Assembly (NCBI GenBank): GCA_001970955.1
Contig: MPUH01000698.1
Coordinates: 1-39,532 of the forward strand
DNA length: 39,532 bases
Reading direction: 5' to 3'
Source: Stentor coeruleus
Lineage: Eukaryota > Ciliophora > Heterotrichea > Heterotrichida > Stentoridae
In this document: positions 38,447 through 39,532 of the stretch, piece after piece
Layout: every line of letters begins with the position of its first letter
Position numbering within the stretch: position 1 is the stretch's first letter
Program-made: the position numbers and the translations under genes
Notes under the pieces: model-generated
Seen by the model: the letters and a program-made list of their open reading frames with translations, nothing else
Told to the model about the DNA's origin: nothing
Databases searched by the model: none

Positions 38447-39532
38447 TAGAATAACTAATTCTTATTCTAATTTAAACAGAAAACTGAATAAATTTTGTTT
38501 TAATAGAGTATATAGTATGCATTTTCTAAAGTTGTCAAAAATAAAGCAATTAGTAAAATAATTACTGAAAAGAAGTTTATATATATTTCAGAAATAACAG
38601 TAAAGTTTGATAATGCATATAATGTAAAGAGATAATAATAATTAAGGATTTATAAAAGTATAAGACTGAGGATTCTCTTAGTTAGATATTAGCATTTGAT
38701 ATGAACAAGTTATAATACTAACAATTTATTTAGTATGATTAGGCTATCTATAAATTTATTTGAAAAATATTGGATGGGATACTTCTTTTCATTATTTCAA
38801 AATTAGAAACGCTAAATTTTTGTATTCTTTCAAACTATTAATCAAGACATTGCCTAAATAGATTCTTATTCTAATTTTATCTATTATAATATGTTTCTAT
38901 TTGCGAATATATGTTAAAGTGTTAAAGATTTTTTCAAGAGAAAAAATCAAAAAGTTTTGATAGGAGAGATAAAATTCATTATAAAGTTTTGATAGGAGAG
39001 ATAAAATTCATTATAAGTCATTTAAAAATTTATTTTTTCTTTAGCATAGCTCTTAATTCTAGGAATTGATTAAGAAAATTGTTATTTAAAATTATAAACC
39101 TAATCTCTTTTTTAGGTAATAATATTTCAAACACTTATGATATATATGCGAATTAGCATTAAGCAAAAGAGTTTTTAATGCAAAGCTTTTATTAATGTTT
39201 CATAAAGATTTAACAATAGAATTATAATAAATCAAAATACTAAATAATAAAAGATAAAGTTAGCATTATTAAAAGCATAAATATAATATAATAAATTAAG
39301 AATAAAATTACTTTAAAAAAATACTTTACTCAAGCTATTTATTTTGTAATTTCACAAATTTTAAGTAGCATTTTATGTATTAGCCAATAAAATATTAAAA
39401 AGTAAAGCCTTTTGCATAAGCATATTAGCTTTATCATTATAATTCCCTTTAAAAACCTTTACTTTTCTGATAAATTTCTAAACTAATTAAACTAATGGAT
39501 CTAGATGATCCTTTGATAATCAGCACTTTGAT
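38447..39532. other. AT-rich right edge with no gene
   Basis: No supported gene or RNA. Only a short perfect tandem repeat (38951-39014) stands out. No telomere repeat is visible at the end. Confidence 0.4.
38951..39014 (+). repeat. 32-nt perfect tandem repeat, two copies
   Basis: 38951-38982 and 38983-39014 are identical (unit begins AAAGTTTTGATAGGAGAG). There is no N between them, so it may be genuine. Confidence 0.9.

Noticed and set aside
1..39532. tRNA genes, rRNA genes, CRISPR arrays, telomere repeats
   Set aside because: Looked for B-box-like GGTTCRANNCC strings, regularly spaced repeats and CCCTAACA-type repeats on both strands; none convincing.

Overview
ORGANISM. The window looks like macronuclear DNA of a heterotrich ciliate, most likely Stentor or a close relative. 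It is AT-rich and its eukaryotic genes lie close together. The decisive sign is the introns: I find ten of exactly 15 nt and one of 16 nt. All start GTA, end TAG or CAG, and carry an A at position 10. TAA, TAG and TGA all serve as stops, so the standard code fits; TGA=Trp, as in Blepharisma, fits less well. No telomere repeats or tRNA genes were seen. At four single-N gaps a flanking sequence of 65-105 bp is repeated, which looks like contigs joined without merging their overlap.

LAYOUT. 1-2945: gene-poor edge, then a P-loop GTPase-like gene with two CxxC-x6-H modules, whose frame is broken by a 56-bp tandem duplication. 3245-9751: a MYND-zinc-finger/Aurora-like kinase lacking the catalytic Asp, a FAIM-like protein with an NPF tail, a SIAH-type RING E3, a MORN-repeat protein and a four-exon coiled-coil protein. 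9899-14698: a tuberin/RalGAP-type GAP (split by an assembly duplication) followed 20 bp later by SEC13. 14963-18669: three unrecognised proteins, a 40% GC island and a 41-nt dispersed element with target-site duplications. 19463-23071: a cluster of Rab-like atypical GTPases (one pseudogene, two genes) and two EF-hand proteins. 23556-36090: a TTLL glutamylase, EIF2B1, a TPR-like protein, a structured GC island, a small acylated protein, 14-3-3, an RCC1-like remnant, an HPS5/TECPR2-like protein and importin-beta. 36091-39532: two more Rab-like atypical GTPases on the minus strand, a decayed WD40 fragment, and an empty AT-rich tail.

THEMES. The core carries conserved housekeeping genes (COPII/nuclear pore, nuclear import, translation initiation, 14-3-3, tubulin modification). 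Both flanks carry a lineage-specific expansion of Rab-like proteins. These keep the G4 and G5 guanine-recognition motifs but have Arg or Cys where the P-loop Lys should be, and they share an intron position. They are the best candidate for something undescribed. On a larger scale, G/C strand skew reverses every 1-2.5 kb, both within and between genes, with sharp G-rich-to-C-rich switches (31 G:1 C turning to 1 G:32 C within 300 bp).
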